Below, piece by piece: positions 25,901-34,403 of a stretch of DNA of 64,000 bases. The translations under genes were made by a program, and so were the position numbers. Location of the stretch: positions 5,394,001 through 5,458,000 of the forward strand of contig NZ_CP134398.1 of assembly GCF_002968335.2 (NCBI RefSeq), written 5' to 3'. Source of the DNA: Mycobacterium sp. ITM-2016-00316. Its GTDB lineage: Bacteria; Actinomycetota; Actinomycetes; Mycobacteriales; Mycobacteriaceae. Position 1 is the stretch's first letter; each line of letters opens with the position of its first letter. Below the pieces are notes generated by a model that ran no database searches, had not been told where the DNA came from, and worked only from the letters and a program-made list of their open reading frames with translations.

Positions 25901-27000
25901 TCAAGCAACGTTGGCGGACAGCACGCTGGGTTCTCCTCGCGCTGTTGGTGATTGCGCTGGTGTCCACGCTCAGCGCCTATCTCACCGCACCGCGCCCGGG
26001 TGGCCTGATGGAGGCCGGCTCCACCTCCCCCGACGGCGCGCACGCTCTGGTCACGCTACTGGAAGACCAGGGGGTCGACGTGGTCGTCGCCGAGGACGTC
26101 GACGATGTCGCCGCGGCGGCGCGTCCGGACACGCTGATCCTCATCGCCCAGACCTTCTTTCTGCTCGACGACGCCGATCTGGCCACCCTGGCCGACCTTC
26201 CCGGCGACCGGTTGTTGGTCGCCCCCGCCGCACGCACCCGGGAACGACTGGCACCGTCGATCCGGCTGGACGGTACGGTGCAGTTCGGCGGCCAACCCGG
26301 TTGCGATCTGCGGGAAGCCGTGACATCGGGGGACGTGCAGTTCGGCATCAGCGACAGCTACCGCAGCGACGGCGACCTGCCGGTCACGCGCTGCTATGAC
26401 GGTGCGCTGGTGCGCTTCACAGAATCCGGACGCACCACCACCGTGGTCGGCAGCGCGGACTTCATGACCAACGCCGGCCTGCTGGGGCAGGGCAGCGCGG
26501 CGCTGGCGATGAATCTGGCCGGCACCCGCGACCGGGTGATCTGGTATGCGCCGCAGCGCCTGCAGGGCGAATCCTCCGGTGAGGCATCGTTGTTGGATCT
26601 GGCGCCCAGCCAGGTCGGTTGGGCGGTCCTGCAGTTGTGCCTCGCGGTGGTGCTGGTCGCCTGGTGGCGCGGGCGCCGACTGGGGCCGCTGGTCGCCGAG
26701 CAACTGCCCGTCGTGGTGCGGGCGTCGGAGACGGTGGAGGGCCGGGCCCGGCTGTACCGCTCCCACCGCGCACGTGACCGCGCGGCCGACGCACTACGTA
26801 CCGCGGCGCTCGCCCGCCTGCTTCCCCGACTCGGCCTCGGGCGCTCCGCGTCGCCACCGGCCGTGGCCGCGGCGCTCACCCAACGTGTCGGCCGGGACTT
26901 CGGCTCCGTGCTGTTCGGTCCGGCCCCCGAGACCGACGCCGAACTTCTCGAACTCGCCCACCAACTCGATGATCTCGAAAGGCAGGTCGCACAGTCGTGA
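25897..27000 (+). CDS. DUF4350-domain membrane protein
   Basis: 367 residues, Rv3691-like. An N-terminal helix (WVLLALLVIALVSTLSAYL) is followed by an extracytoplasmic DUF4350 domain (STSPDGAHALVTLLEDQGVDVVV and LADLPGDRLLVAPA), then a second helix (VGWAVLQLCLAVVLVAWW) and a cytoplasmic tail. DUF4350 resembles a class I glutamine-amidotransferase-like fold without obvious catalytic residues. GTG 25897 overlaps the upstream stop by 4 bases, and its own stop overlaps the MoxR start by 4, so expression of the set is coupled. The much longer upstream frame extension is a shadow of the previous gene. Confidence 0.82.
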   Translation: MIKQRWRTARWVLLALLVIALVSTLSAYLTAPRPGGLMEAGSTSPDGAHALVTLLEDQGVDVVVAEDVDDVAAAARPDTLILIAQTFFLLDDADLATLADLPGDRLLVAPAARTRERLAPSIRLDGTVQFGGQPGCDLREAVTSGDVQFGISDSYRSDGDLPVTRCYDGALVRFTESGRTTTVVGSADFMTNAGLLGQGSAALAMNLAGTRDRVIWYAPQRLQGESSGEASLLDLAPSQVGWAVLQLCLAVVLVAWWRGRRLGPLVAEQLPVVVRASETVEGRARLYRSHRARDRAADALRTAALARLLPRLGLGRSASPPAVAAALTQRVGRDFGSVLFGPAPETDAELLELAHQLDDLERQVAQS

Positions 27001-27962
27001 CGTCACCTTCGCACCCGGATGCCGCCAGGGAGGCGCTGCTCGCGCTGCGCACCGAAATCTCCAAGGCCGTGGTCGGCCAGGACGCCGTGGTCAGCGGACT
27101 CGTCATCGCGCTGCTCTGCCGCGGCCACGTGCTGCTCGAAGGTGTACCGGGCGTGGCGAAGACGCTGCTGGTACGCAGCCTGGCCGCCACGCTCCAGCTG
27201 GATTTCAAACGGGTCCAGTTCACCCCGGACCTGATGCCCGGCGATGTCACCGGATCCCTGGTGTACGACGCCCGCACCGCGGAGTTCGAGTTTCGGGCCG
27301 GCCCGGTGTTCGCCAACCTGCTGCTGGCCGATGAGATCAACCGCACCCCGCCGAAAACCCAAGCGGCGCTGCTGGAAGCGATGGAGGAGCGACAGGTCAC
27401 CGTCGACGGACAGGCCCGTCCGCTGCCGGACCCGTTCATTGTGGCGGCCACCCAGAACCCCATCGAGTACGAGGGCACCTACCAGCTTCCCGAGGCCCAA
27501 CTGGACCGTTTCCTGCTGAAACTGAATGTGCCGCTGCCGCCACGCGATCAGGAGATCGCCATCCTGGGCCGACATGCCGCCGGATTCGACCCCCGCGATC
27601 TGTCCGGGCTCACCGCGGTCGCCGGGCCGGCCGAACTGGCCGCCGGCCGCGCGGCGGTGCGCAAGGTCCTGGTGGCCCAGGAGATCCTCGGCTACCTCGT
27701 CGACATCGCCGGTGCCACCAGACATTCCCCGGCCCTGCAACTCGGGGTCTCCCCGCGCGGCACGACCGCCCTGCTGGCCACGGCACGATCCTGGGCCTGG
27801 CTGTCGGGCCGCGACTACGTGACACCCGACGATGTCAAGGCGATGGCCAGGCCCACTCTGCGCCACCGGATCGCACTGCGGCCGGAGGCCGAGCTCGAAG
27901 GCGCCAGCCCCGACGGCGTGCTGGACGGCATCCTGGCCTCGGTCCCGGTGCCACGCTGGTGA
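26997..27962 (+). CDS. moxR2: MoxR-family AAA+ ATPase
   Basis: 321 residues. Walker A GVPGVAKT (the MoxR form), Walker B LLADEINRTPPKTQAALLEAMEERQVTVDG, sensor 1 VAATQNPIEYEGTYQLPEAQLDRF. Resembles Rv3692 (moxR2). MoxR proteins act as chaperones that mature or activate partner complexes and are usually paired with VWA or DUF58 proteins; the next gene is DUF58, overlapping by 4 bases (GTGA). Together with the DUF4129/DUF4350 proteins this is a conserved envelope-linked module of unknown client. Confidence 0.92.
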   Translation: MTSPSHPDAAREALLALRTEISKAVVGQDAVVSGLVIALLCRGHVLLEGVPGVAKTLLVRSLAATLQLDFKRVQFTPDLMPGDVTGSLVYDARTAEFEFRAGPVFANLLLADEINRTPPKTQAALLEAMEERQVTVDGQARPLPDPFIVAATQNPIEYEGTYQLPEAQLDRFLLKLNVPLPPRDQEIAILGRHAAGFDPRDLSGLTAVAGPAELAAGRAAVRKVLVAQEILGYLVDIAGATRHSPALQLGVSPRGTTALLATARSWAWLSGRDYVTPDDVKAMARPTLRHRIALRPEAELEGASPDGVLDGILASVPVPRW

Positions 27963-29281
27963 TCCTGACCGGCCGGGCCGGCCTGTTGGCGCTGTTCGGC
28001 ATCCTGCCGATCGTGGTATCGCCCTGGCCCGCTGCGACTTTCGCCGCCATGCTGGTGGTGATCGCCATCGTGCTGATCGCCGACGCCGCCCTGGCAGCGA
28101 GCCCGGGACAGCTGGCGCTGACCCGCTCCGGTGACACCTCGGCACGGCTGGGACAGCCGGTGGACATCACCGTGGAAGTGCACAATCCGGGGGCGCGGCG
28201 GGTGCGCGGTGAGATCCGCGACGCGTGGGCGCCCAGCGCCCGGGCACATCCGCGGACCCGGCCGGTCGTCATCCCGGCCGGTGGGCGGGCGCGGCTGGTC
28301 ACCACCTTGACACCCGCGCGACGCGGTGACCAGGACGGTGCACAGGTCACCGTGCGCACCGTCGGCCCGCTCGGACTGGCCGGGCGGCAACGCTCTCATG
28401 ACGTGCCCTGGCGGGTGCACATCCTGCCGCCGTTCCTGTCCCGCAAGCACCTGCCCTCGCGGCTGGCCAAACTGCGCGAGCTCGACGGCATGGTGCCGAT
28501 CCTGATCCGCGGTCAGGGCACCGAGTTCGATTCGTTGCGTGAATACGTCGTCGGTGACGATGTGCGGTCCATCGACTGGCGCGCGACGGCCCGTCGAGCC
28601 GACGTGGTGGTGCGCACCTGGCGTCCCGAACGTGACCGGCGGGTGGTCATCGTGCTGGATACCGGTCGGACATCGGCGGGGCGGATCGGGGTGGACCCGC
28701 TGTCTTCGGATCCCGCGGGCTGGCCGCGGCTGGACTGGTCGATGGATGCGGCACTGCTCCTGGCGGCGCTGGCGGCCCGGGCCGGTGATCACGTGGATTT
28801 TCTTGCCCACGACCGGGTCTCCCGAGCTGGCCTGTTCAACGCGTCCCGCCGCGAACTGCTCGCCCAGCTGGTGACGGTGATGGCACCCCTGCAGCCGGCG
28901 CTGGTGGAATCCGATGCCGCGGCGATGGTCGCCGCGGTCCACCGACGGGTGCGCCGCCGGGCGCTGGTCGTCCTGCTCACCGATCTGAACGCCTCGGCCC
29001 TCGACGAGGGTCTGATGAGCGTGCTGCCGCAGCTGTGCGCGAAGCACCAGGTGCTGCTGGCGGCCGTCTCCGACCCGCGGGTGGATGCGCTGGCGGCCGG
29101 GCGCGCCGACGCCGCGCAGGCCTACGACGCGGCGGCGGCCGAACGCGCCCGCACCGCGCGGCATACGATCGCCACCCGACTACGCAGCCACGGTGTCGAC
29201 GTCATCGACGCGCTCCCGGAACAACTCGCACCCGCGCTCGCGGACCGTTACCTGGCCATGAAGGCGGCAGGGAAGCTCTAA
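27959..29281 (+). CDS. DUF58/VWA-like partner of MoxR
   Basis: 440 residues, Rv3693-like. Two N-terminal helices (about 5-45), an Ig-like middle region, then the DUF58 signature DSLREYVVGDDVRSIDWRATARR near residue 195, followed by a VWA-like domain starting VVIVLDTGRTSAG. The C-terminal part contains VLLTDLNASALDEG. DUF58 proteins are the standard MoxR partner. The GTG start overlaps the moxR stop. The stop TAA overlaps the stop of the convergent SpoIIM-like gene by about 4 bases. Confidence 0.88.
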   Translation: MILTGRAGLLALFGILPIVVSPWPAATFAAMLVVIAIVLIADAALAASPGQLALTRSGDTSARLGQPVDITVEVHNPGARRVRGEIRDAWAPSARAHPRTRPVVIPAGGRARLVTTLTPARRGDQDGAQVTVRTVGPLGLAGRQRSHDVPWRVHILPPFLSRKHLPSRLAKLRELDGMVPILIRGQGTEFDSLREYVVGDDVRSIDWRATARRADVVVRTWRPERDRRVVIVLDTGRTSAGRIGVDPLSSDPAGWPRLDWSMDAALLLAALAARAGDHVDFLAHDRVSRAGLFNASRRELLAQLVTVMAPLQPALVESDAAAMVAAVHRRVRRRALVVLLTDLNASALDEGLMSVLPQLCAKHQVLLAAVSDPRVDALAAGRADAAQAYDAAAAERARTARHTIATRLRSHGVDVIDALPEQLAPALADRYLAMKAAGKL

Positions 29282-30270
29282 CCGGTGGGCACCACGTCCG
29301 GCGCATCGTCGAGATCGCCGGTCTCCCCGGCTCGCGATGCCCTACGCCCGAAATGGAACACATAGGCCAGGAAGGTGATCTCGGCGCCGACACCGATCGC
29401 GATGCGGGCGTAGGTCGGCAGCGGTGACGGCGTCACCAGCGCCTCGATCAACCCGGATATCAGCAGCACCACGACCAGCCCGCCGGCCACCGAGACCACG
29501 GCGCGGCCCCGTTCGGCCAGCACCTGTCCGCGCGGCCGGTCCCCCGGTGCGATCACCGACCAGCCCAGCCGCATTCCGGCCGCGGCGGCCAGGAACACCG
29601 CCGTCAACTCCAGCAAACCGTGCGGGGTCAGCAGCCCCAGGAACAGATCGCCCTTCCCGGCACCGAACATCAGCCCGCCGGACACCCCGACGTTGGCGGC
29701 GTTCTGGAACAGCACCCAGGGAATCGGCAAGCCCAGCAGGATGGCGAAGGCAATGCACTGCGCGGCCACCCACGCGTTGTTCACCCATACCCGCAGCCCG
29801 AACGACCCTGCCGGGTTCTCGCTGTAATACGACTCGAAGTCATGGTTGATCAGCTGCTCGAGCTCGGCCGGCGTACCCAGGGTGGCCCGCACCTCCGGGC
29901 TACCGGCGACCCAGAATCCGATCACGATCGCGACGACCAGAAAGCCCAGCGCCGAAGCCAGCCACCAGCGCCGGCAGTCGTAGGCGACGACCGGGAACGA
30001 GACGGTCCAGAACCGGACGAACTCACTGCCCAGCGGTGCGTGCGCGCCGGTGACCACGGCGCGCGCCCGCGCCACCAGACCCGAGAGCCTGCCGACCAGC
30101 ACCGCGTCACCGGTCGCGCTGCGCGCCATCGACAGATGGGTCGACACCCGCTGATACAGGTCGACGAGTTCGTCGACCTCGGCTCCGGTGAGCTTGCGGC
30201 GGCGCTTGACCAAGTGCTCGAGGCGGTCCCATGTCGGGGTGTGGGCGAGCACGAACGCGTCGACATCCAC
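29278..30270 (-). CDS. Stage II sporulation protein M-like membrane protein
   Basis: 330 residues, the length of Rv3694c as remembered. The start is GTG 30270 (VDVDAFVLAHTPTWDRLE). About six helices follow a helical N-terminal domain. SpoIIM family signature regions include NNAWVAAQCIAFAILLGLP and LLTPHGLLELTAVFLAAAAGMRLG. In Bacillus SpoIIM recruits wall hydrolases, but mycobacteria do not sporulate; here it accompanies the MoxR/DUF58 module and an RDD protein. A TAGGAT box 7 nt upstream of GTG suggests a leaderless transcript. The longer open frame on this strand is a shadow across the RDD gene. Confidence 0.85.
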   Translation of the reverse strand: MDVDAFVLAHTPTWDRLEHLVKRRRKLTGAEVDELVDLYQRVSTHLSMARSATGDAVLVGRLSGLVARARAVVTGAHAPLGSEFVRFWTVSFPVVAYDCRRWWLASALGFLVVAIVIGFWVAGSPEVRATLGTPAELEQLINHDFESYYSENPAGSFGLRVWVNNAWVAAQCIAFAILLGLPIPWVLFQNAANVGVSGGLMFGAGKGDLFLGLLTPHGLLELTAVFLAAAAGMRLGWSVIAPGDRPRGQVLAERGRAVVSVAGGLVVVLLISGLIEALVTPSPLPTYARIAIGVGAEITFLAYVFHFGRRASRAGETGDLDDAPDVVPTG

Positions 30271-30277
30271 TCCTGCG

Positions 30278-30290
30278 ATCCTAGTAGCGT
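30278..30290. promoter_or_regulatory. Back-to-back leaderless promoters (SpoIIM-like / RDD)
   Basis: On the minus strand TAGGAT (30283-30278) ends 7 nt before GTG 30270. On the plus strand TAGCGT (30285-30290) ends 7 nt before ATG 30298. The two -10 boxes are separated by one base, so the whole divergent intergenic region is 27 bp and each -35 region lies inside the opposite gene. Confidence 0.6.
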
Positions 30291-30297
30291 CTGTTGC

Positions 30298-31062
30298 ATG
30301 GTCTTCCAGCCAGAACCCGTGGTGACCGGTGATGCCGTCCAGCTCGAGGTGTCGATCGCGCAGCTGCCGGTGCGGGCCGCGGCGGCGCTGATCGACGTCG
30401 CGGTGATGGCCACCGGTTATGGGGTACTGGCCATGTTGTGGGCGCTGACCTTGTCCGAGCTGGATCCGGCGCTCTCGGCGGCGGTGCTGCTCATCTTCAT
30501 GGTGCTGGTTCTCGTCGGGTATCCGGTGGTGTTCGAAACCGCCACCCGCGGCAGATCGCTGGGCAAGATGGCCCTGGGACTGCGGGTGGTCTCCGATGAT
30601 GGCGGCCCAGAGCGGTTGCGGCAGGCGGTTTTTCGCGCCCTGTCCAGCATCGTCGAGATCTGGATGCTGACCGGGGGGCCCGCGGTCATCTGCAGCATGA
30701 TCTCGCCGCGGGGGAAGCGGATCGGCGACGTGTTCGCAGGCACCATGGTGATCAGCGAGCGTGCCCCGAGGCTGAATCCGCCGCCGCTGATGCCGCCGGA
30801 ACTGGCGTGGTGGGCGGCGAGCCTGCAGCTGTCCGGGCTCGGTGGCGAGCAGGCCGATATGGCGCGGCAGTTCCTGTCCCGGGCCGGCCAACTGGATCCC
30901 CGGATGCGCGAACAGATGGCGCACCGCATCGCCGGTGACGTGGTGGCGCGCATCGCTCCGCCGCCGCCGCCGGGTGCGCCACCGGAGTACGTACTGGCCG
31001 CCGTGCTTGCCGAACGGCACCGCCGCGAACTGGCCCGACTCCAGGTGAGGCCACCCACCTGA
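30298..31062 (+). CDS. RDD-family membrane protein
   Basis: 254 residues, Rv3695-like. RDD domain in the first 150 residues: VRAAAALIDVAVMATGYGVLAML (TM1 with conserved Arg and Asp), a second helix, then FETATRGRSLGKMALGLRVVSDDGG and ISPRGKRIGDVFAGTMVI (the second conserved Asp). The cytoplasmic tail contains a Pro run (APPPPPGAPP). The role of RDD proteins is largely unknown; some are ion transporters. Divergent from the SpoIIM-like gene. Its stop lies 4 bp before the lfrR operator. Confidence 0.88.
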   Translation: MVFQPEPVVTGDAVQLEVSIAQLPVRAAAALIDVAVMATGYGVLAMLWALTLSELDPALSAAVLLIFMVLVLVGYPVVFETATRGRSLGKMALGLRVVSDDGGPERLRQAVFRALSSIVEIWMLTGGPAVICSMISPRGKRIGDVFAGTMVISERAPRLNPPPLMPPELAWWAASLQLSGLGGEQADMARQFLSRAGQLDPRMREQMAHRIAGDVVARIAPPPPPGAPPEYVLAAVLAERHRRELARLQVRPPT

Positions 31063-31065
31063 ACC

Positions 31066-31091
31066 AAAATGGGACACGAATGTCCCATTTT
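31066..31091. promoter_or_regulatory. LfrR-type operator upstream of lfrR-lfrA
   Basis: Perfect palindrome with 11-bp arms: AAAATGGGACA and TGTCCCATTTT around CGAA. A -10 box GATAAT follows at 31094-31099, 19 nt before the lfrR ATG. Bound repressor would cover the -35 region, so TetR-type autorepression of lfrR and lfrA is the natural reading. Confidence 0.85.
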
Positions 31092-31117
31092 GGGATAATG
31101 TTGCTACAGTTGGCGGC

Positions 31118-31681
31118 ATGAGTGTCCTGGACATGGGTGAACCGGGTGCGCGTGGCCGCACCCGGCGCGCCATCATCGAGGCCGCCATCTCGGTCATCAC
31201 CGACAATCCGGCGGCCACCCTGACCGATATCGCCGAGGTCGCCGGTGTCGGGCGCAGCACGCTGCACCGGCACTTCCCCGAGCGCAGCGACCTGCTCCGC
31301 GCGGTCGCCCTGCAGGTGCACGCCGCCAGCAATGCCGCCATCGAGGCCGCCGACCCGAACTGCGGTCCCGTGCACGCCGCGCTGCGCCGGGTGGTGGAAA
31401 GCCAGCTCGACCTGGGGCCGATCGTGCTCTTCGTCTACACCGAGCCGACGATTCAGGCCGATCCCGACCTGGCCGCCCACCTCGACACCGGCGATGAGGC
31501 GATCGCCGAGATCCTGGCGCGCGCAAGCGCGGACAAGCCGGAATACCCGCCCGGTTGGTCGCGACGGGTGTTCTGGTCACTGCTGCTGTCGGGCTATGAA
31601 GCCATGAAGCAGGACCGCACACCGCGACACCAGATCGTCGACGCCATCATGAACAGCCTCACCGAAGGAACCATCAAATGA
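31118..31681 (+). CDS. lfrR: TetR-family repressor LfrR
   Basis: 187 residues. The N-terminal helix-turn-helix is TLTDIAEVAGVGRSTLHRHFPERSDLLRAVA, and the C-terminal ligand domain is variable. It sits immediately upstream of an LfrA-type efflux gene and overlaps its start (ATGA). In M. smegmatis LfrR represses lfrA, which confers low-level resistance to fluoroquinolones, ethidium and acriflavine; the gene order and protein length here agree. The perfect palindrome 27 bp upstream is the expected operator. Symbol rests on synteny and recognition of the downstream pump. Confidence 0.85.
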   Translation: MSVLDMGEPGARGRTRRAIIEAAISVITDNPAATLTDIAEVAGVGRSTLHRHFPERSDLLRAVALQVHAASNAAIEAADPNCGPVHAALRRVVESQLDLGPIVLFVYTEPTIQADPDLAAHLDTGDEAIAEILARASADKPEYPPGWSRRVFWSLLLSGYEAMKQDRTPRHQIVDAIMNSLTEGTIK

Positions 31682-33201
31682 CCACCCGGTCGGCAACACC
31701 GCCGACGACCACACCACGGCGGTCCTGGATAGCGCTCGCGGTCCTGACCCTGCCGGTGTTGTTGATCGCGATCGACAACACCGTCCTGGCCTTCGCGCTC
31801 CCGGCGATCGCCGAGGATTTCCGGCCCGCGGCGTCCACCCAGTTGTGGATCGTCGATGTGTACTCGCTGGTGCTGGCCGCCCTCTTGGTCGCCATGGGCA
31901 GCCTCGGTGACCGCATCGGCAGGCGGCGGCTGTTGATGATCGGTGCCGCCGGCTTTGCCATCGTGTCCGCCGTCGCGGCCTTCGCGCCCAGTGCCGAGAT
32001 GCTGGTGCTCGCCCGTGCCGTGCTGGGCTTCTTCGGCGCCATGCTGATGCCGTCGACGCTGTCGTTGATCCGCAACATCTTCACCGAGGCGTCGGCGCGC
32101 CGGCTGGCCATCGCCATCTGGGCCTCCTGCTTCACCGCCGGATCGACCCTCGGGCCGATCGTCGGTGGCGCGTTGCTCGAGCATTTCCATTGGGGCTCGG
32201 TATTTTTGATTGCGATCCCGATCCTGCTGCCGCTGCTGATCCTGGCTCCGAAACTGGTGCCCGAGTCCCGTGACCCGAATCCGGGCCCGCTGGACCTGGT
32301 CAGCGTGGTGCTGTCCTTCGTGGCGATGCTGCCGCTGGTCTGGGCCATCAAGACCGCCGCGCACGACGGTCCGTCGCTGCTCGTCGCGGCCGCGGTCGTG
32401 GTGGGCATCGGCGCAGGCGTGCTGTTCGTGCGGCGCCAGAACCGCAGGCCCATACCGATGCTCGACATGGAGCTGTTCCGCTCGGGGCCGTTCACCTCGT
32501 CGGTGCTGGCGAATTTCCTGTCGATCGTCGGGCTGATCGGGTTCATCTTCTTCGTGTCCCAGCACCTGCAGCTGGTACTCGGGCTGAGCCCGCTGGAGGC
32601 CGGTCTGGTCACCCTGCCCGGCGCCGTGGTGTCCATGATCGCCGGCATCTCGGTGGTGAAGGCGGCCAAGCACTTCAGCGCTCAGACCCTGATCGTCTTC
32701 GGCCTGGTGTTCGTCGCGGCCGGCTTCATCTTGATCCTGCTGTTCCGCCACGATCTGTCGGTGGCCGCGATCATCGTGTCGTTCGTCGTGCTCGAACTCG
32801 GTGTCGGTGTTTCCCAGACGATCTCGAACGACACCATCGTGGCCTCGGTGCCGGCGGCGAAAGCCGGTGCCGCATCTGCTGTTTCGGAGACGGCATACGA
32901 GCTGGGCGCGGTGGTGGGGGCGGCGACCCTCGGCACCATCTTCACGGCGTTCTACCGCGCCAACGTCGAGGTACCTGCCGGGCTGACCCCGGTTCAGGCC
33001 GGGGACGCAGCAGAGAGCATCGGGGGCGCGACCGCGGTGGCGCGCGAGTTGCCCGCGTCGACCGCCGAGAAGCTGCTGGAATCGGCGCATACCGCCTTCG
33101 ATTCGGGGATCGCACCGACCGCGACCCTGGCGGCGACGCTGGCCCTCGCGGCCGCCGTGATCGTCATTGTCGCGTTCCGGCGATCACCGGCAGACCGGTG
33201 A
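31678..33201 (+). CDS. lfrA: MFS multidrug efflux pump LfrA (DHA2, 14 TM)
   Basis: 507 residues with about 14 hydrophobic helices. DHA2-family motifs include LLIAIDNTVLAFALPAI (motif D1), LGDRIGRRRLL (motif A) and FTAGSTLGPIVGGALLEHFHWGSVFLI (motif C). The C-terminal portion contains QTISNDTIVASVPAAKAGAASAVSETAYELGAVVG, as in LfrA/EmrB-type pumps. The length matches M. smegmatis LfrA (504). It exports cationic dyes and fluoroquinolones using proton-motive force in that species. Co-transcribed with lfrR; a stem-loop follows 15 bp after the stop. Confidence 0.9.
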   Translation: MTTRSATPPTTTPRRSWIALAVLTLPVLLIAIDNTVLAFALPAIAEDFRPAASTQLWIVDVYSLVLAALLVAMGSLGDRIGRRRLLMIGAAGFAIVSAVAAFAPSAEMLVLARAVLGFFGAMLMPSTLSLIRNIFTEASARRLAIAIWASCFTAGSTLGPIVGGALLEHFHWGSVFLIAIPILLPLLILAPKLVPESRDPNPGPLDLVSVVLSFVAMLPLVWAIKTAAHDGPSLLVAAAVVVGIGAGVLFVRRQNRRPIPMLDMELFRSGPFTSSVLANFLSIVGLIGFIFFVSQHLQLVLGLSPLEAGLVTLPGAVVSMIAGISVVKAAKHFSAQTLIVFGLVFVAAGFILILLFRHDLSVAAIIVSFVVLELGVGVSQTISNDTIVASVPAAKAGAASAVSETAYELGAVVGAATLGTIFTAFYRANVEVPAGLTPVQAGDAAESIGGATAVARELPASTAEKLLESAHTAFDSGIAPTATLAATLALAAAVIVIVAFRRSPADR

Positions 33202-33216
33202 CCAGGCCGTGAGAAC

Positions 33217-33247
33217 GGTCTCCCCCACCGGACCGGCGAGGGAGACC
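33217..33247. terminator. Stem-loop between convergent lfrA and exported-protein gene
   Basis: GGTCTCCC (33217-33224) pairs with GGGAGACC (33240-33247). The 15-nt loop itself can pair (CCGG repeats). No T-run follows in either direction, so this is a candidate bidirectional, mycobacterial-type terminator between convergent genes rather than a classical one. Confidence 0.55.
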
Positions 33248-33263
33248 ACTCATTGTCGTGCGG

Positions 33264-34403
33264 TCAGGCCGCGGCGCGCGGGTTACCCGCCCGCTTGGGC
33301 GAGGTTTTGCCGGACCCGGCCTTCTTGAGGGTGGGCCGGGCGGCGGGCTCGGCTGCCTCCTCCGGTTCCTCCGCCTCTTCGACCGCTTCGGCCTCTTCGG
33401 CCGGCGTCTCGGTCACGGCCTCCTCGGCAGGCACCTCGGTCACGGCTTCCTCGGCGGGCGTCGGCGTCGGCATCCCGGCCGACTCCTCGCCGGCGCTCAC
33501 CGGGGTTACCTCCGTTGCGGAGCCGTCGGTTTCGGCACCGGGGACGGCGATTGTGAAGGTCTGGGCGGCCGCCGTCGGTGCGGTCGCCACCGACGCGGTC
33601 GTGTCCGCCGTCGCCGGTTGACCGGCTTTGAGCGCGTTGACGATCACGTCGCGGATGTAGGGCACCGTCTGGACCATGAAATCACTGACATGGGTGATCG
33701 CGTTCAGCAGCACGTCGGCGACACCGTTCTGGACGGCGTTGATGACATTGATCGGGTTCAGTGTCCCGATCGACTTGAGCACCGACTCGGTGACCGTGAC
33801 GAGGTTCTGCAGGACCGGGGTGGTCCCCACCGGAAACCCGATGCCGATGAACGTCTGTGCCAGCGCCACCGTGAGCGCGAGCCCGCTCTCGAACGCTGCG
33901 GCAACCAGTTCCTGGCCGACCGCAAACGGACGTTCGAACGCGTCCTGCAGCGGCACGGTGACACCGGAGATGAAGTTCAGGATCGGCCCGAGGCCGCTCG
34001 CGACCAGGCTGTCGATCGCGCCGTTGACATTGCCGGTGCGCAGGATGGCACCTGCGGCGTTCAACGCAGCCGGCAGTCCTTGCACCAGTTCGGTCAGCGC
34101 GGCCCCGCCGCCGTTGATGGCCGCAAGCAGCTTCGAGACGGTGTACTGCTGGTTGGCGAAGATCTGACGCAGGATGGGAAACGGATCGGCGAACTCGGCC
34201 TGCAGCGTCTCCCGGATCAGGTCACCGGCGGCATTGACGACCGGCGTGAAGACCTTGATGGGATTCTCGATGGACGCCGCCAGAGTGACCGGCGGCATGT
34301 GCAGATCGGCCCGCGGGGCGATCGGCGCTACCGCGATGACACTGGCACCCACCAGCGCGACGCCAACCGTCACATACGGCTTCATCGTCAATTGCATGGA
34401 CAT
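33264..34403 (-). CDS. Exported Ala/Val-rich mycobacterial protein with Glu/Pro/Ala tail
   Basis: 379 residues. A signal peptide (MKPYVTVGVALVGASVIAVAP) leads to the segment DLHMPPVTLAAS and a helical Ala/Val/Asn-rich domain (about 45-265) with recurring NPI and VVN motifs. The last 110 residues are low-complexity: repeats of PAEEAVTE and EEAEAVEEAEEPEEAAEP, then a basic end (LKKAGSGKTSPKRAG). Proteins of this build recur in environmental mycobacteria but have no known function; the acidic tail with a basic tip suggests interaction with the wall or surface. The frame shows two near starts; ATG 34403 is taken, and a start at MKPY is also possible. A palindrome lies 45 bp upstream. Confidence 0.75.
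   Translation of the reverse strand: MSMQLTMKPYVTVGVALVGASVIAVAPIAPRADLHMPPVTLAASIENPIKVFTPVVNAAGDLIRETLQAEFADPFPILRQIFANQQYTVSKLLAAINGGGAALTELVQGLPAALNAAGAILRTGNVNGAIDSLVASGLGPILNFISGVTVPLQDAFERPFAVGQELVAAAFESGLALTVALAQTFIGIGFPVGTTPVLQNLVTVTESVLKSIGTLNPINVINAVQNGVADVLLNAITHVSDFMVQTVPYIRDVIVNALKAGQPATADTTASVATAPTAAAQTFTIAVPGAETDGSATEVTPVSAGEESAGMPTPTPAEEAVTEVPAEEAVTETPAEEAEAVEEAEEPEEAAEPAARPTLKKAGSGKTSPKRAGNPRAAA

Noticed and set aside
29278..31341. A 687-residue minus-strand protein spanning SpoIIM-like and RDD genes
   Set aside because: Residues before GTG 30270 are antisense to the RDD and lfrR coding regions; only the SpoIIM-like part has family features.
33217..33247. Classical rho-independent terminator with U-tract after lfrA
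   Set aside because: The stem is good but no T-run follows on either strand; kept only as a tentative mycobacterial-type terminator.
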